Notes under the pieces: generated by a model | Databases searched by the model: none | What the model was told of the DNA's origin: nothing | Seen by the model: the letters and a program-made list of their open reading frames with translations, nothing else | In this document: positions 1 through 7,266 of the stretch, piece by piece | How positions within the stretch are numbered: position 1 is the first letter of the stretch | Layout of the letters: every line of letters begins with the position of its first letter | Made by a program: the position numbers and the translations under genes | From: JAZDKP01 sp043802925 | Lineage (GTDB): Bacteria; Fibrobacterota; OXYB2-FULL-49-7; JAEUSG01 | Reading direction: 5' to 3' | DNA length: 8,805 bases | Assembly (NCBI GenBank): GCA_043802925.1 | Contig: JAZDKP010000184.1 | Span: forward strand, 1 to 8,805

Positions 1-44
1 AGATTCAAATATATATATATTTAAGCCTAAACAAGATTCAAATA
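1..44. repeat. 11-nt direct repeat upstream of the ATPase gene
   Basis: The sequence AGATTCAAATA occurs at 1-11 and again at 34-44, a 33-nt period, separated by an alternating AT stretch and the near-palindrome TTAAGCCTAA (21-30). It lies 30 nt before the ATPase start codon, so it may be a protein-binding site or part of a longer repeat cut by the window edge. In AT-rich DNA a pair this short could also be chance. No further copy was noticed. Confidence 0.35.
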
Positions 45-74
45 GCTTTGTTAATTAGCCTGACGTAGGTTTAT

Positions 75-1391
75 ATGTCACTTTACGAAACAACACTATC
101 AGAAATAAGACGTAAAATCAACGACTTACGAGCAGAAGGCATTCCTGTCAATATCTTAAGGGATGTTTCTGTACTGGCAGCAGAACGCGTAGTTTCGGTA
201 CTTGTCGGCTCCCGGCGGTGCGGGAAAAGTTTCAGGTGCTATCAGGAGATCAATGAACTTATTCGCTCGGGATGGTTGACGGGTATAGATTGCGTATGCG
301 CGATTGATTTCGACAATCCTCATTTCGGCGGAATGGCGGCTATGGATCTGGGAGCGATTCGGGACACCTTTCTTAGCATGACGCCAGCGGCCGGCCCCGC
401 AACACACCTGTTGTTTATCTTCGATGAGATTCATCGTGTCGAGGGTTGGGAAGACTTTGTCGTTGACCTGTCGCGCAATCCCAACTGGCGTGTGATTGTA
501 ACTGGCTCGTCCTCACGAATGCTGAAAACAGATATCCCGACAACCCTCAGGGGCAAGTCCCTTTCAACTGTGATGTATCCGCTTTCTTTCCGGGAATTCC
601 TGCGGTTTCACGCTATTCCTTCGGTCGATTCGAGCGAAGGACGTGGAAGGACTTTGGCCGCTTTTGACGAATACCTGAAGTGGGGGGCGTTTCCGCAGGT
701 GGTGCAAACCGCTCCGCCGGTCCGCGAAGCCCTTCTTCGGGAGTATTTCGATACCATGATACTCAAGGATATCATCCAACGGTACGATGTTTCGCGTCCC
801 AAACAGTGTATCGCCTTTTACCGGTATCTTCTTTCCCAGTGCGGGAAGCCATTCACACAGAACTCCGCGCTTAAATTTCTCCGGCATAGCGGGGTTCCGG
901 CAACCGGATCGCATCTTGCGGACTACATGACCTGGGCCGATGATTCCTGGTTTCTCTTCGGCGCTCCCGTGTTCAGCGATTCGCAGACCGAAATCAGCCG
1001 GAATTATCGCAAGTGCTATTGCATCGATTGGGGATTGGCCATGCAAAACAGCCAGGCATGGGACGGCGAATATTCACGCGCCTTTGAGAACATGATATAC
1101 ATTCATCTTAGGCGTATGCTCCCCCGTGTCAACTATTCTCTCACCAGGGCACGCCGCCAGGAAGTCGATTTCATCGGCGTGGATTCGGGAGGCAAACCAG
1201 TCATCGCTGTTCAGGCGTGCATGAAACTGGGGGACGAGAGCGTGCTGGAACGCGAGGTGCCGCCGCTTTCGGCTGCGGCGAAATATTTTGGCATCAAGGA
1301 GGCGTTGGTGATAACCACTCATGAGGAGCGGACCATCGAGAGGGATGGCGTTACCATCCGCGTTGTTCCGGCCTGGCGATGGATGATTTGA
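75..1391 (+). CDS. AAA-type ATPase with C-terminal DUF4143 domain
   Basis: This 438-residue protein belongs to the widespread bacterial and archaeal AAA_14/DUF4143 ATPases, whose cellular role is not established. Visible motifs are Walker A GSRRCGKS (residues 45-52, Lys51), Walker B FIFDE (114-118, Asp117/Glu118), and a sensor-1-like VTGSSS (142-147) followed by the usual LRGK segment. The C-terminal half is the DUF4143 region. It contains FEN (337-339) and the EVDF...IAVQ pair (363-366 and 377-380), which resembles the E/D-Q core of a PD-(D/E)XK nuclease-like fold. Length is normal for the family and the frame is intact. The ATG at 75 has only a weak AGG (67-69) as ribosome site, but it gives the expected N-terminus. 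It is separated from the next gene by 189 AT-rich bases containing a promoter, so it is probably not part of the downstream operon. Such genes are often scattered singly in genomes. No signal peptide or membrane segment is seen. Family assignment is firm; function is unknown. Confidence 0.9.
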   Translation: MSLYETTLSEIRRKINDLRAEGIPVNILRDVSVLAAERVVSVLVGSRRCGKSFRCYQEINELIRSGWLTGIDCVCAIDFDNPHFGGMAAMDLGAIRDTFLSMTPAAGPATHLLFIFDEIHRVEGWEDFVVDLSRNPNWRVIVTGSSSRMLKTDIPTTLRGKSLSTVMYPLSFREFLRFHAIPSVDSSEGRGRTLAAFDEYLKWGAFPQVVQTAPPVREALLREYFDTMILKDIIQRYDVSRPKQCIAFYRYLLSQCGKPFTQNSALKFLRHSGVPATGSHLADYMTWADDSWFLFGAPVFSDSQTEISRNYRKCYCIDWGLAMQNSQAWDGEYSRAFENMIYIHLRRMLPRVNYSLTRARRQEVDFIGVDSGGKPVIAVQACMKLGDESVLEREVPPLSAAAKYFGIKEALVITTHEERTIERDGVTIRVVPAWRWMI

Positions 1392-1509
1392 CATCGTAAA
1401 GATACTTTTTACCTATCTACTCTCCCGAAATGGCGTGTCATTTTATTATAAAAAGCCAATCGTGAAGTATTTTTAACACATATAATATCAGTATCTTACG
1501 AGATTTGTC

Positions 1510-1521
1510 TTGCTAAAGCAA
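1510..1521. promoter_or_regulatory. Palindrome TTGCTAAAGCAA over the -35 box
   Basis: TTGCT and AGCAA form a perfect 5-bp inverted repeat with a 2-nt centre, lying exactly on the predicted -35 hexamer. A repressor bound here would block RNA polymerase. Its right half (TAAAGCAAA, 1514-1522) recurs as a direct repeat at 1568-1576, just before the start codon of the regulator gene. The two copies are 54 nt apart, close to five helical turns. Being an operator is inference; no binding data can be read from sequence. Confidence 0.35.
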
Positions 1522-1538
1522 ATAAAATACGCTATATT
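1510..1538 (+). promoter_or_regulatory. Predicted sigma-70-type promoter of the operon
   Basis: TTGCTA at 1510-1515 (4 of 6 matches to TTGACA) and TATATT at 1533-1538 (5 of 6 matches to TATAAT) are separated by exactly 17 nt. Transcription would start near 1545, giving a leader of about 36 nt before the regulator ATG at 1581. A second perfect TATAAT hexamer lies at 1481-1486 but has no convincing -35 box at 16-18 nt, so it is the weaker candidate. Confidence 0.55.
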
Positions 1539-1541
1539 ATG

Positions 1542-1551
1542 AATGTTCGTT
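1542..1551 (+). promoter_or_regulatory. DeoR/GlpR-like operator half-site at the transcription start
   Basis: AATGTTCGTT fits the half-site WATGTTCGWT that I recall for E. coli GlpR, a DeoR-family member, and TTCG cores are common in operators of this family. It lies 3 nt after the predicted -10 box, across the expected transcription start. The inverted second half is not present, so at best it is a single or degenerate site. The neighbouring DeoR-family gene makes autoregulation a reasonable guess. Confidence 0.35.
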
Positions 1552-1567
1552 TGTGTGCGATTTAGGA

Positions 1568-1576
1568 TAAAGCAAA
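1568..1576 (+). repeat. Second copy of the 9-nt direct repeat TAAAGCAAA
   Basis: This repeats bases 1514-1522 exactly and sits between the weak AGGA (1564-1567) and the ATG at 1581. It could be a second repressor contact, or simply an A-rich translation leader. Chance cannot be excluded for nine bases in AT-rich DNA. Confidence 0.3.
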
Positions 1577-1580
1577 CAAC

Positions 1581-2334
1581 ATGAAACAATTGAGCCGCAA
1601 AGACTTCATTCTTCAAACCCTCCAAAAAGAAGAGCGTGTCAATGTTTTAGCCATTGCCGAACACTTCAACGTTGCTCATTCGGCGGGACCTGGCTTTGCT
1701 GGAACGAAAAGGAGTGCTTGTCCGCAGGTATGGTGGAGCGGTCAAATCCGGCTCATCAGATCGGCTTTTCAGTTTTGCGGAGCGGATGGGCATCAACAAG
1801 GTCGCCAAAAAGGCGATTGGGAAAAAAGCGTCTGAATTGATTACTGATAATGACACACTGTTTATCGACTGCGGCAGTACACCGTTCCAGATAGCGCAGC
1901 ATCTCATTGGTAAAAAAAATATCCGTATCATAACCAATTCGCTTCCTGTCGTATCCGAACTCATCCACGATTCGGAAATACGCATCATCTTTTTGGGGGG
2001 TGAGGTGGTCAACACCCGTCATGCCACTCAGGGCGCCATGGCCGAACGGTTTATTGCCGAATATCGGGCAGACAAGGCCTTTATCGGTGCTGACGGGTTC
2101 AGCTTTGAAAACGGACTTTCGGCTTATGATGAACGGGAGGGTGCGGTTTCGCTTAAAATGATGGAACAATCGCGCGAATCCTACCTGGTCTGTGATTCAT
2201 CCAAATTGGAAAAGGATTCCCTATATCGCTTTGCTCCTGTCACGCGGCTCACGGCGCTCATCACCGATGACCGGGCTCAGCCTGAAATCATTTCACGTTT
2301 AAGAAAACAGAACATAACCGTCATTACCGCATAG
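1581..2334 (+). pseudogene. DeoR-family transcriptional regulator, frameshifted in the helix-turn-helix
   Basis: The gene should encode a DeoR-type repressor of about 250 residues: an N-terminal winged helix-turn-helix and a C-terminal sugar-phosphate-binding DeoRC domain. The first frame (ATG 1581, preceded only by a distant AGGA at 1564-1567) gives the typical start, up to AEHFNV at about 1656-1673. The second frame then supplies IRRDLALLERKGVLVRRYGG from 1678. The family normally has about four residues (S-x-x-T) between the Val and the Ile; here only four bases, GCTC at 1674-1677, remain. An 8-nt deletion explains both the frame change and the missing recognition-helix residues. The first frame continues out of phase to a stop at 1833-1835. 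The DeoRC part looks complete: IDCGST, ITNSLPVVSEL, FLGGEV, FIGADG and VCDSSKL are all present. It ends 28 nt before the aminotransferase gene. Either DNA binding is lost in this strain or the deletion is a sequencing or assembly error. Confidence 0.85.
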
Positions 2335-2362
2335 CAGCACTGACACCCGAAAGGAACATGCC

Positions 2363-3730
2363 ATGGCAAAGGATTGGTGGAAAGCAAGCGCAGAAGGCAC
2401 CCCTCATCTGATAACCGCGACCCCGGGCCCCAAATCCCAGGCTCTGCATAAGAGCGCTTCACGCTATATGAAAGGGCTGTCCGAACAGGTCACGCTCTTT
2501 CCCGTGAGTTTCGAAGAAGGCCATGGCATCATGCTAAAGGATGTGGACGGCAACCGCTATCTCGATTTTTCATCCGGTATCTATGTGACCTCTTTGGGCC
2601 ACTGCCATCCTAAAGTATCTGAAGCCGTGGCGTATTGGGCCAAAAAACTCATGAACTGCCACGATTTCACTACGCCCATAAAGGAGAAGCTTTTAGAAAA
2701 GCTGGCTACTATCCTGCCGGGAAAATTGAACGGTATGCAGTTCTACAGCGATGGTACGGCCGCTGTTGAGGCAGGCATTCGTGCTGCACGGGCTATAACG
2801 GGTAAACAGGAGTTTATTTCCTGTTTCCGGGATTTTCACGGCAAGACCATGGCCGCGGTGTCGTGTGCCCAGATGGTGCGCGGCGATGTATTCTCTTATG
2901 GTGCAACACGCGCCCCGGGCTTTTACATGGTTCCTCGTCCCAATCCCTACCGTCCCTTGTTTAAAAAGGCCGACGGCTCCATTGATACAGACGCCTACAT
3001 CAGCTTCTTCGATGAATTTATCCGCGAATCCACTGTGGGTAATTTGGCGGCGTTTGTACTGGAACCGGTCCAGGGCTGGGGCGGGTCGCTCTTTCCCCCC
3101 GATGACTTTTTTCCAAAACTGCGCGCTTATTGCGACAAGAAGAAGATTCTCCTGTTCTCCGACGAAGTGCTCGCAGGCATGGGTCGTACGGGCGAATGGG
3201 TGACGCTATCCCATTGGAATACCGTGCCTGACATTATCACTTTTGGAAAATCTTTCGGTAACGGTTTTCCCGTGACCGCCATGATAGTCAAGGAAGAATA
3301 CGCCGATTCCCTCAACAAGATATCGGCCAGCAGCAGTTATGGCGGGAATCCCATGGCCTGCGCCGCTGCTCTAGCCAGCATCGAAGTGATTGAAGAAGAG
3401 GAACTCCTCCAGAATGTCCGCACCGTGGGAGCTGCTTTTATGCGGCGCATGGAAAAGATGAAGGCTGCCCATCCAATTATCGGCGATGTGCGCGGCAAGG
3501 GCTTCCTGTTAGGAATAGAACTGGTGAAGGATAAAATTACCAAGGAGCCTTTTAACGAAGCGGGAAGACGGGTGTATCAGAAGGCTTTCCGAAAAGGCTT
3601 GGCCTGGATACCTGCGGGTCATATCCTGCGCATGTCCCCGCCGCTCATTATGGACGAGGCTTATGCCATGAAGGGAATGGACATCATTGAAGAATCCATT
3701 GCCGAAGTCGAGAAGGAAAACGGATACTGA
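2363..3730 (+). CDS. Class III PLP-dependent aminotransferase (GabT/acetylornithine type)
   Basis: This 455-residue cytosolic enzyme is a fold-type I, class III aminotransferase, which moves an amino group between an amine or omega-amino acid and a keto acid through pyridoxal phosphate. The expected sites are in order: SDGTAA phosphate-binding loop (129-134), aromatic-HG stacking site FHG (158-160), EPVQGWGG (234-241), DEV with the pyridine-contacting Asp267, and the Schiff-base Lys296 in FGKSFGNG. Length is normal for the GabT group. The ATG at 2363 follows AAAGGAA (2350-2356) at good spacing; the ATG at 2358 is out of frame. No signal peptide is present. It is the first intact gene after the damaged regulator and lies 22 nt before the esterase start. 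The specific substrate cannot be told from the motifs: 4-aminobutyrate, ornithine-like amines, dialkylglycines and amino sugars are all used in this class. In this setting an amino-sugar or amino-polyol intermediate is inference only. Confidence 0.88.
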   Translation: MAKDWWKASAEGTPHLITATPGPKSQALHKSASRYMKGLSEQVTLFPVSFEEGHGIMLKDVDGNRYLDFSSGIYVTSLGHCHPKVSEAVAYWAKKLMNCHDFTTPIKEKLLEKLATILPGKLNGMQFYSDGTAAVEAGIRAARAITGKQEFISCFRDFHGKTMAAVSCAQMVRGDVFSYGATRAPGFYMVPRPNPYRPLFKKADGSIDTDAYISFFDEFIRESTVGNLAAFVLEPVQGWGGSLFPPDDFFPKLRAYCDKKKILLFSDEVLAGMGRTGEWVTLSHWNTVPDIITFGKSFGNGFPVTAMIVKEEYADSLNKISASSSYGGNPMACAAALASIEVIEEEELLQNVRTVGAAFMRRMEKMKAAHPIIGDVRGKGFLLGIELVKDKITKEPFNEAGRRVYQKAFRKGLAWIPAGHILRMSPPLIMDEAYAMKGMDIIEESIAEVEKENGY

Positions 3731-3741
3731 GACTTATGTTC

Positions 3742-3746
3742 AGGAG
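3742..3746 (+). promoter_or_regulatory. Ribosome binding site that fixes the esterase start
   Basis: AGGAG lies 6 nt before the ATG at 3753. It supports that start over the longer reading from 3687, which would overlap the aminotransferase and place 22 unlikely residues before the signal peptide. Confidence 0.75.
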
Positions 3747-3752
3747 CGTCCC

Positions 3753-3821
3753 ATGAACATAATTCGAACGATGACGGCTGCTGTGTCGACCCTGGCGTTT
3801 TTAAGCGTCAGCGCCGGGGCC
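3753..3821 (+). other. Sec signal peptide of the esterase
   Basis: Residues 1-23 have a short basic start (one Arg), a hydrophobic core (AAVSTLAFLSV) and a small-residue site SAGA before VTENW. Export through Sec agrees with the C-terminal sorting domain. Confidence 0.8.
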
Positions 3822-6086
3822 GTCACGGAAAACTGGGTGCTATCGGGACAGTCCAATGCTGTCAATCTTCTGGGCGGGAAGAACATCGAGTCCGTCTGCA
3901 TACCGATGATGGCCTCGGAAGGCATTTCTGTGAACTTCACGGGTTCGGGAGTCGGCGGCCAAACCATCCGGGGCTGGAACGAGGGTACGGCATCATGGGG
4001 GGCGCTGCAGGAGAACCTGCAATCAACGGGCGCTCCGACGGATGTTTTCATCTGGTACCAGGGTGAGGCTAACGGCCGGGACGACCTCATGAATTCCGAT
4101 ACCTATCTGGATTCGCTCCGAAGCCTTGTCAGGCGTGTTCGGATAGCCGGGTCAAATCCGGACATGACGGTCGTCATTTGCCAGCTTGGTAATGTCACCA
4201 TCGATCTAGACGGGCCTTATCATCTCGCCTATCCGCCCATCCGTGATGCGCAGCAGCGTTTTGTCGCCCTGGATTCCAATGCAATTCTGATGCCCGACAT
4301 CGGCCGTTCGCTTGGGGATGTCGTGCATTTGTCGTTAAGCAGTCGGAATGACCTGGCAACAGAGATAGGCCAGGCGCTTTTGAAGTTCCGTCATGGAAAA
4401 GAAAACAACTGGCCCGGACCTGTTTTGGATGCCGCGGTGGTCGATGGAACAGACGGTGTCATCGCCCATTTTGCAGAAGTTCAGAAACTGTCCGGTATCC
4501 AGGCCGCTGATTTCGCCCTGGCTGATCCGGACAGTCTTAACCCTTGCATTGCGGTTTTTGATTCCGGAAACACCCTGGTGTCGCTCCGCTTTCAAAGAGC
4601 GGTCAAACTCCCGGCCAAACTCATTTACGGCACGGGTAACAATCCACAAGCCGCGCTCAGAGACGAAGCAGGCTATCGTGCACCGGCTGTTCAAATCAAC
4701 CTAAGCGCAGGTGTTTTGAAGGAGCGCTTATCATTTGCCATGAATGGTTCGTTCAACCGTTATCCGGCCCTCAACGATACGCTTCCAGTAACCACGTTGG
4801 ACGCATTTGTCAGGGACTCGGTCATCGAACCTTTTCTGTCCACCCAAATCTCAGTTTTTGCGGCTCGAAGCACCGGCCGTATCGATACCGTCACAACCAG
4901 TTGCAGCTACATGTCACTCGACCCCTCTATTGTCACCGTAAACCGGTATGTCGTGAAGGGATGTTCAACCGGTATTGCGCGCATCCGTGTTCTGATGCAG
5001 ACAACTTTGGGTTCAAAATATGACACGGTTACGGTCCGGGTTGCGCCAAGCACCGCAATATTGGATTCCATCCGCCTCTCTTTGGATTCCCTGGAGCTTA
5101 TGCCCATGGACAGTTTCCGTGTTCATACCACCGCCTATTACCATAAAAATTCGACCGTTTTTTCATGGGCTGTCGACACCGAAGCGGTCTGGACAAGCAG
5201 CGATACTTTGATTGCAAGCGTCATCAAAGGAATGATACAAAGCAGAACAACGGTTGGAATGGCAAACATAGTGGCGAGTCTGAATGGAAAATCAGACACC
5301 TGTCGTCTTACCGTTTATACTGCGGATACGACGGAGACTATTTTTACCAATCAAGTGCCTCTGGCTTTTGCAACGGGCTTTTACGAACTGGGCACCCTGT
5401 TCAAGACGACCGTTAAAGGGCGAATCATAAAAGCCCGGATTTATGCGGAGGCCGACGAATACGGCGACCATGTCGTACGAATCTGGAGAATGGCCGATCA
5501 GGCTCTGGTCGCGGGTCCCTTTCATTGGAACATTCAGGCAGGCAGCGCGGGATGGAAGACTTTTTCGCTTCCCAATCCGGTTGCGATTGCAGCCGGCGAT
5601 TATTATACCGTGTCTGTAAGCACAGCCAACAAATTCTCTTATACACTCCAAGGATTTGCCGCACCCATTAATAATGCCAGCCTGGTGACTGTCATTGGAA
5701 GCGGAACAGTCAGCCTTGTGCCGGGCGGGATACCGCTGGCGGTATATAGTAATCAGAATTATTTCCGGGATGTCGTTTTTGTGCCGTCCGGCATTACCGG
5801 TGCTGCGATGAATGACGCCAAGAATATCCTGGAAAACATGAGTGTCAGTCCGAATCCGTTCAACCCTTCGGTGACACTGACTTTTACGAGCCCGCGCAAT
5901 GGAACAGAGTGCTCCAGTCTCATGATTTATAACACCCGGGGACAAAAGGTCGCGGATTTAACCGGTCAGGCGTTAAAAAATGGAACCCTTGTTTGGAATG
6001 CGGAGCAGTATCCTTCCGGTGTCTATGTGGTCAAATATCTCGATGGTTCCAGAAAAATGACAAAACGCCTTGTCCTGCAAAGGTAG
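3753..6086 (+). CDS. Secreted SGNH/SASA-family carbohydrate acetylesterase with Ig-like, DUF4082-like and T9SS sorting domains
   Basis: A 777-residue exported protein likely to remove O-acetyl groups from a sugar or polysaccharide outside the cell. Domains in order: signal peptide (1-23, likely cut after SAGA); SASA/CE6-type esterase (about 26-210) with GQSN and nucleophile Ser34, GSGVGGQT, WYQGEAN (101-107) and the D-x-x-H pair Asp189/His192; a segment to about 350 resembling the C-terminal part of sialate O-acetylesterases (WPGPVL, ADFALAD, the YGTGNNP region); two bacterial Ig-like (BIG2-type) domains (about 355-431 and 435-522); a DUF4082-like beta-sandwich (about 528-678, ending in YFRDVVF); and a C-terminal sorting domain (697-777). 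The catalytic residues are complete. Known substrates of this family include acetylxylan and O-acetylated sialic acids, and the sequence does not choose between them. Its place between an aminotransferase and sugar dehydrogenases suggests that it prepares the substrate which the operon consumes. Confidence 0.85.
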   Translation: MNIIRTMTAAVSTLAFLSVSAGAVTENWVLSGQSNAVNLLGGKNIESVCIPMMASEGISVNFTGSGVGGQTIRGWNEGTASWGALQENLQSTGAPTDVFIWYQGEANGRDDLMNSDTYLDSLRSLVRRVRIAGSNPDMTVVICQLGNVTIDLDGPYHLAYPPIRDAQQRFVALDSNAILMPDIGRSLGDVVHLSLSSRNDLATEIGQALLKFRHGKENNWPGPVLDAAVVDGTDGVIAHFAEVQKLSGIQAADFALADPDSLNPCIAVFDSGNTLVSLRFQRAVKLPAKLIYGTGNNPQAALRDEAGYRAPAVQINLSAGVLKERLSFAMNGSFNRYPALNDTLPVTTLDAFVRDSVIEPFLSTQISVFAARSTGRIDTVTTSCSYMSLDPSIVTVNRYVVKGCSTGIARIRVLMQTTLGSKYDTVTVRVAPSTAILDSIRLSLDSLELMPMDSFRVHTTAYYHKNSTVFSWAVDTEAVWTSSDTLIASVIKGMIQSRTTVGMANIVASLNGKSDTCRLTVYTADTTETIFTNQVPLAFATGFYELGTLFKTTVKGRIIKARIYAEADEYGDHVVRIWRMADQALVAGPFHWNIQAGSAGWKTFSLPNPVAIAAGDYYTVSVSTANKFSYTLQGFAAPINNASLVTVIGSGTVSLVPGGIPLAVYSNQNYFRDVVFVPSGITGAAMNDAKNILENMSVSPNPFNPSVTLTFTSPRNGTECSSLMIYNTRGQKVADLTGQALKNGTLVWNAEQYPSGVYVVKYLDGSRKMTKRLVLQR
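5841..6083 (+). other. C-terminal T9SS/FlgD-like sorting domain of the esterase
   Basis: Residues 697-777 start with SVSPNPFNP, continue with alternating strands (LMIYNTRGQKV, LVWNA, PSGVYVVKYL) and end in a basic stretch, KMTKRLVLQR. This is the pattern of type IX secretion type A sorting or FlgD Ig-like tails, which send a protein across the outer membrane or attach it to the surface. It implies a didermic host with a T9SS, although no T9SS gene is in the window. Confidence 0.8.
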
Positions 6087-6106
6087 ATCGGGAAACAGCA
6101 ACAACC

Positions 6107-6110
6107 GGAG
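6107..6110 (+). promoter_or_regulatory. Ribosome binding site that fixes a GTG start
   Basis: GGAG ends 7 nt before the GTG at 6118 but only 1 nt before the in-frame ATG at 6112. The GTG is therefore the better start for the oxidoreductase, although starting at ATG 6112 would add only two residues. A still longer reading from 6070 would overlap the esterase. Confidence 0.6.
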
Positions 6111-6117
6111 AATGATT

Positions 6118-7266
6118 GTGAAACGCAAGACACTGAATTTCGGCATCATCGGTCTCGGACTCATGGGCAAGGAGTTTGCGAGCAGCGTGGCGCGCTGGTG
6201 TCATTTGAATACGCAGGCGCCCATGCCCGTCTTAACCGCGGTATGCGACACCAATCCCGCGGCCCTCGATTGGTTCAAGAACAACATACCCAGCGTCACA
6301 CTGGCCGTGACAGACTACAAGGAACTTTTGGCTTCCAAGGAAGTTGATGCGGTCTATTGCGCCATTCCCCACAGCTTGCATGAAAAAGTCTATATAGATA
6401 TTTTGAATGCCGGGAAGCATCTGCTGGGTGAGAAACCCTTTGGAATAGACAAAAAAGCGAATGACGCCATTCTTCAGGCAGTCAAACGGAATCCGAATCT
6501 TGTGGTGCGGAGCAGCTCTGAGTTCCCTTATTTTCCGGCCTGCAAACGGCTCATCGAATGGATTCGTGAGGGGCGTTACGGCAGACTCATCGAAGTGCGC
6601 AGTGGCTTTCACCACAGCAGCGACATGGATCAGAACAAGCCCATTAATTGGAAGCGTATGGCGTCGGTAAACGGCGATTACGGTTGCATGGGTGACCTGG
6701 GTATGCATACCCAGCACGTGCCTTTCCGAATGGGTTGGAAACCCGTGTCGGTTTTTGCAGACCTTCAGAAGCTGGTCAGGACCCGGCCCGACGGGAAAGG
6801 TAATACCGTGGCTTGTGATACCTGGGACAACGCGCTTCTCCTGTGCCGCGCGTTGGATTCCAGGACTGACGAGGAATTCTCCATTCACTTTGAAACGCGG
6901 CGCATGGCTCCGGGGGCGACCAATACCTGGTATCTGGAAGTTTACGGGACCGAAGGCTCTGCCCGTTTCACCACAGCCGACCCAAAGGCTTTCTTTGTTC
7001 TTGAAACCAAAGGTAAGGAGCAGGGGTGGACCCGGCTGGATATCGGTTCCCAGTCCTTTATTCCATCGGTCACCGGCGGTATTTTCGAATTCGGTTTTTC
7101 CGATGCGCTGCAGCAGATGATTGGCGCTTTTTGTGAGGAATTCAGTGAAGGTGGGTCGAAACACGTTTTTGGCAATGTCACGCCTGATGAAACCGCCTTG
7201 AGCCATGCGCTTTTAACTGCAGCCCTTGAGTCTAATAAAACCCGTTCCTCTGTCGAGGTGGCATGA
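6118..7266 (+). CDS. Gfo/Idh/MocA-family NAD(P)-dependent oxidoreductase
   Basis: This 382-residue cytosolic dehydrogenase (counted from GTG 6118) belongs to the glucose-fructose oxidoreductase/inositol dehydrogenase family, which oxidises or reduces hydroxyl/keto groups of sugars, cyclitols and derivatives. The N-terminal Rossmann fold has GIIGLGLMG (9-17). The family EKP motif is at 105-107 with Lys106, and the D-x-x-x-H motif is Asp193/His197 in DLGMH. The C-terminal alpha/beta domain is complete (YLEVYGTEGSARF segment and the closing helices). These residues suggest an active enzyme. Its stop overlaps the ATG of the next gene by 4 nt (ATGA), pointing to translational coupling, and it starts 31 nt after the esterase. 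The substrate is not deducible; inositol, glucose, amino-sugar and deoxy-sugar dehydrogenases all share these motifs. A partial second member of the superfamily follows two genes later. Confidence 0.88.
   Translation: MKRKTLNFGIIGLGLMGKEFASSVARWCHLNTQAPMPVLTAVCDTNPAALDWFKNNIPSVTLAVTDYKELLASKEVDAVYCAIPHSLHEKVYIDILNAGKHLLGEKPFGIDKKANDAILQAVKRNPNLVVRSSSEFPYFPACKRLIEWIREGRYGRLIEVRSGFHHSSDMDQNKPINWKRMASVNGDYGCMGDLGMHTQHVPFRMGWKPVSVFADLQKLVRTRPDGKGNTVACDTWDNALLLCRALDSRTDEEFSIHFETRRMAPGATNTWYLEVYGTEGSARFTTADPKAFFVLETKGKEQGWTRLDIGSQSFIPSVTGGIFEFGFSDALQQMIGAFCEEFSEGGSKHVFGNVTPDETALSHALLTAALESNKTRSSVEVA

Noticed and set aside
564..1046. Minus-strand open frame (160 codons) opposite the ATPase
   Set aside because: It is a shadow of a typical DUF4143 gene, with no domain or ribosome site of its own.
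1396..1412. GTAAA...TTTAC as a terminator after the ATPase gene
   Set aside because: The stem is 5 bp and mainly A-T, with no T-run after the right arm, so it is too weak to call.
1441..1453. TTTTAT-T-ATAAAA palindrome
   Set aside because: A pure A/T 6-bp inverted repeat in AT-rich DNA is expected by chance and has no partner signals.
1668..1680. Programmed ribosomal frameshift in the DeoR gene
   Set aside because: There is no slippery heptamer or following stable hairpin, and residues of the recognition helix are missing, which a frameshift would not restore.
2865..3203. Plus-strand open frame in another phase within the aminotransferase
   Set aside because: The overlapping frame carries the PLP-enzyme motifs; this one does not.
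3687..3752. Upstream extension of the esterase start
   Set aside because: It would overlap the aminotransferase by 44 nt and place 22 charged residues before a good signal peptide; AGGAG at 3742-3746 supports ATG 3753.
5292..5945. Minus-strand open frame (217 codons) opposite the esterase C-terminal half
   Set aside because: The plus-strand protein has clear DUF4082-like and sorting domains here; the antisense product has odd composition and no motifs.
6232..7206. Long minus-strand open frame (324 codons) opposite the first oxidoreductase
   Set aside because: It lies fully inside a well-supported gene with all family motifs, and its translation shows no recognisable domain.
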